This document shows, in pieces, positions 6,763-7,434 of a stretch of 7,434 bases of DNA. Under the pieces are notes generated by a model, which did not search any database, was not told the origin of the DNA, and was given only the letters and a program-made list of their open reading frames with translations. Both the position numbers and the translations under genes were made by a program. Source of the stretch: an uncultured Lutibacter sp. Lineage in GTDB: Bacteria > Bacteroidota > Bacteroidia > Flavobacteriales > Flavobacteriaceae. The stretch lies in contig CAJXUO010000066.1 in NCBI GenBank assembly GCA_913061425.1, forward strand, positions 1 through 7,434. Direction: 5' to 3'. The number at the start of each line of letters is the position of its first letter. The first letter of the stretch is position 1.

Positions 6763-7434
6763 GCAATAAAGAAGAATAAGAAAATTCCAAAAATATCATT
6801 GCTTGTTGTTATAAAAGGACCTGTTGCAATTGCAGGATCTATACCTCTTTTATCTAAAACAATAGGAACAAATGTTCCAACAAGTGCAGCAACAATAATT
6901 ACACACAACATAGAAATAGCAATAGTAAGGCTAAAAGTAAAATCCATTTTGGTAATAAATCCAAAGAGAATAACAAGGATTCCTAAAACAAAACCATTGA
7001 TTAAACTTAGACCAACTTCTTTTAGCAATCTACTAAAAAGACTTCCTTTTACTACATCATTTGCTAAACCTTGAACAATAATTGCACTTGATTGTACACC
7101 AACATTTCCTGCCATTGCGGCAATTAATGGTGTGAAAAAGAATAATTTTCCAAGTTCTGGATTTGCCATGATGCTTTCATAACTTTCCATAATAAAAACA
7201 CTTCCTAAACCTCCAAACAGCCCTAGAATAAGCCATGGAAGTCGAGCTTTAGTCAATTCAAAAATACTATCATCAGCTTCAACATCTTGAGAAATACCTG
7301 CTGCTAACTGGTAATCTTTTTCAGCTTCATCTTTAATAACATCTACAATGTCATCAATTGTAATTCTACCCAATAAAATCATTTTATCATCAACTACAGG
7401 AATGGCTTCAAGATCATATTTCTGCATTATTTTA
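6741..7434 (-). CDS. mgtE: Magnesium transporter MgtE, C-terminal part (5' end outside window)
   Basis: MgtE is an inner-membrane Mg2+ channel/transporter, normally about 450 residues: N domain, two CBS domains, a plug helix and five membrane helices. The frame is open to the right edge and encodes the final 230 or so residues. Numbering from the Met at 7427, residues 1-35 are the end of the second CBS domain (YDLEAIPVVDD, GRITIDDIVDVI), followed by the acidic plug region (DEAEKDYQLAAG). Membrane helices lie at about 63-80, 95-121, 138-158, 165-190 and 203-226. The family signature PLIAAMAGNVGVQSSAIIVQ (100-119) is in helix 2. Helix 5 has SNDIFG, whose Asp211 corresponds by position to the pore Mg-binding Asp of known MgtE structures. 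The real start is off the window; the Met at 7427 is internal. CBS and N-domain Mg sensing lies mostly outside the window. Confidence 0.95.
   Translation of the reverse strand, partial: KIMQKYDLEAIPVVDDKMILLGRITIDDIVDVIKDEAEKDYQLAAGISQDVEADDSIFELTKARLPWLILGLFGGLGSVFIMESYESIMANPELGKLFFFTPLIAAMAGNVGVQSSAIIVQGLANDVVKGSLFSRLLKEVGLSLINGFVLGILVILFGFITKMDFTFSLTIAISMLCVIIVAALVGTFVPIVLDKRGIDPAIATGPFITTSNDIFGIFLFFFIAKMMLGF

Noticed and set aside
6799..7074. Plus-strand open frame of 91 codons opposite mgtE
   Set aside because: It is the complement of the mgtE membrane helices and has no independent coding support.

Overview
The window looks like a chromosomal segment from a marine or soil member of the Flavobacteriaceae (phylum Bacteroidota). 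The grounds are a strongly AT-rich sequence, no Shine-Dalgarno sites before the starts, TAnnTTTG-type promoter words, a large secreted protein with a type IX secretion (T9SS) C-terminal sorting domain, and housekeeping proteins of flavobacterial type. Genus is not resolvable by eye.

Layout, left to right. Positions 2-574 (+) hold the C-terminal part of a dGTP triphosphohydrolase (dgt) that runs in from the left. Positions 642-3761 (+) encode a 1039-residue exported Asp-box/BNR-type beta-propeller protein with a protease-associated (PA) domain inserted in it and a T9SS sorting domain at the end. A 19-bp perfect inverted repeat (3778-3822) acts as a shared terminator between this gene and the convergent dxs (3814-5586, -), the first enzyme of the MEP isoprenoid pathway. 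A 169-bp divergent intergenic region separates dxs from tadA (5756-6205, +), the tRNA wobble adenosine deaminase. Eight bases after tadA comes a TrmH/SpoU-family RNA methyltransferase (6214-6744, +), probably in the same operon. The window ends in the C-terminal part of an MgtE magnesium transporter (6741-7434, -), whose stop codon overlaps that of the methyltransferase in a shared TTAA.

Functionally these are mostly unrelated housekeeping genes: nucleotide pool control, isoprenoid precursor synthesis, two RNA-modification genes and Mg2+ transport. The one accessory gene is the T9SS cargo protein, whose substrate cannot be told from sequence. I found no rRNA, tRNA, CRISPR array, insertion sequence, phage gene or att site, and no evidence of a new multi-gene system. 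The points worth a second look are the PA insertion in the propeller, a roughly 30-residue shortening of Dxs at its active-site loop, and the two very compact convergent gene ends. No gene-free stretch exceeds 300 bases.
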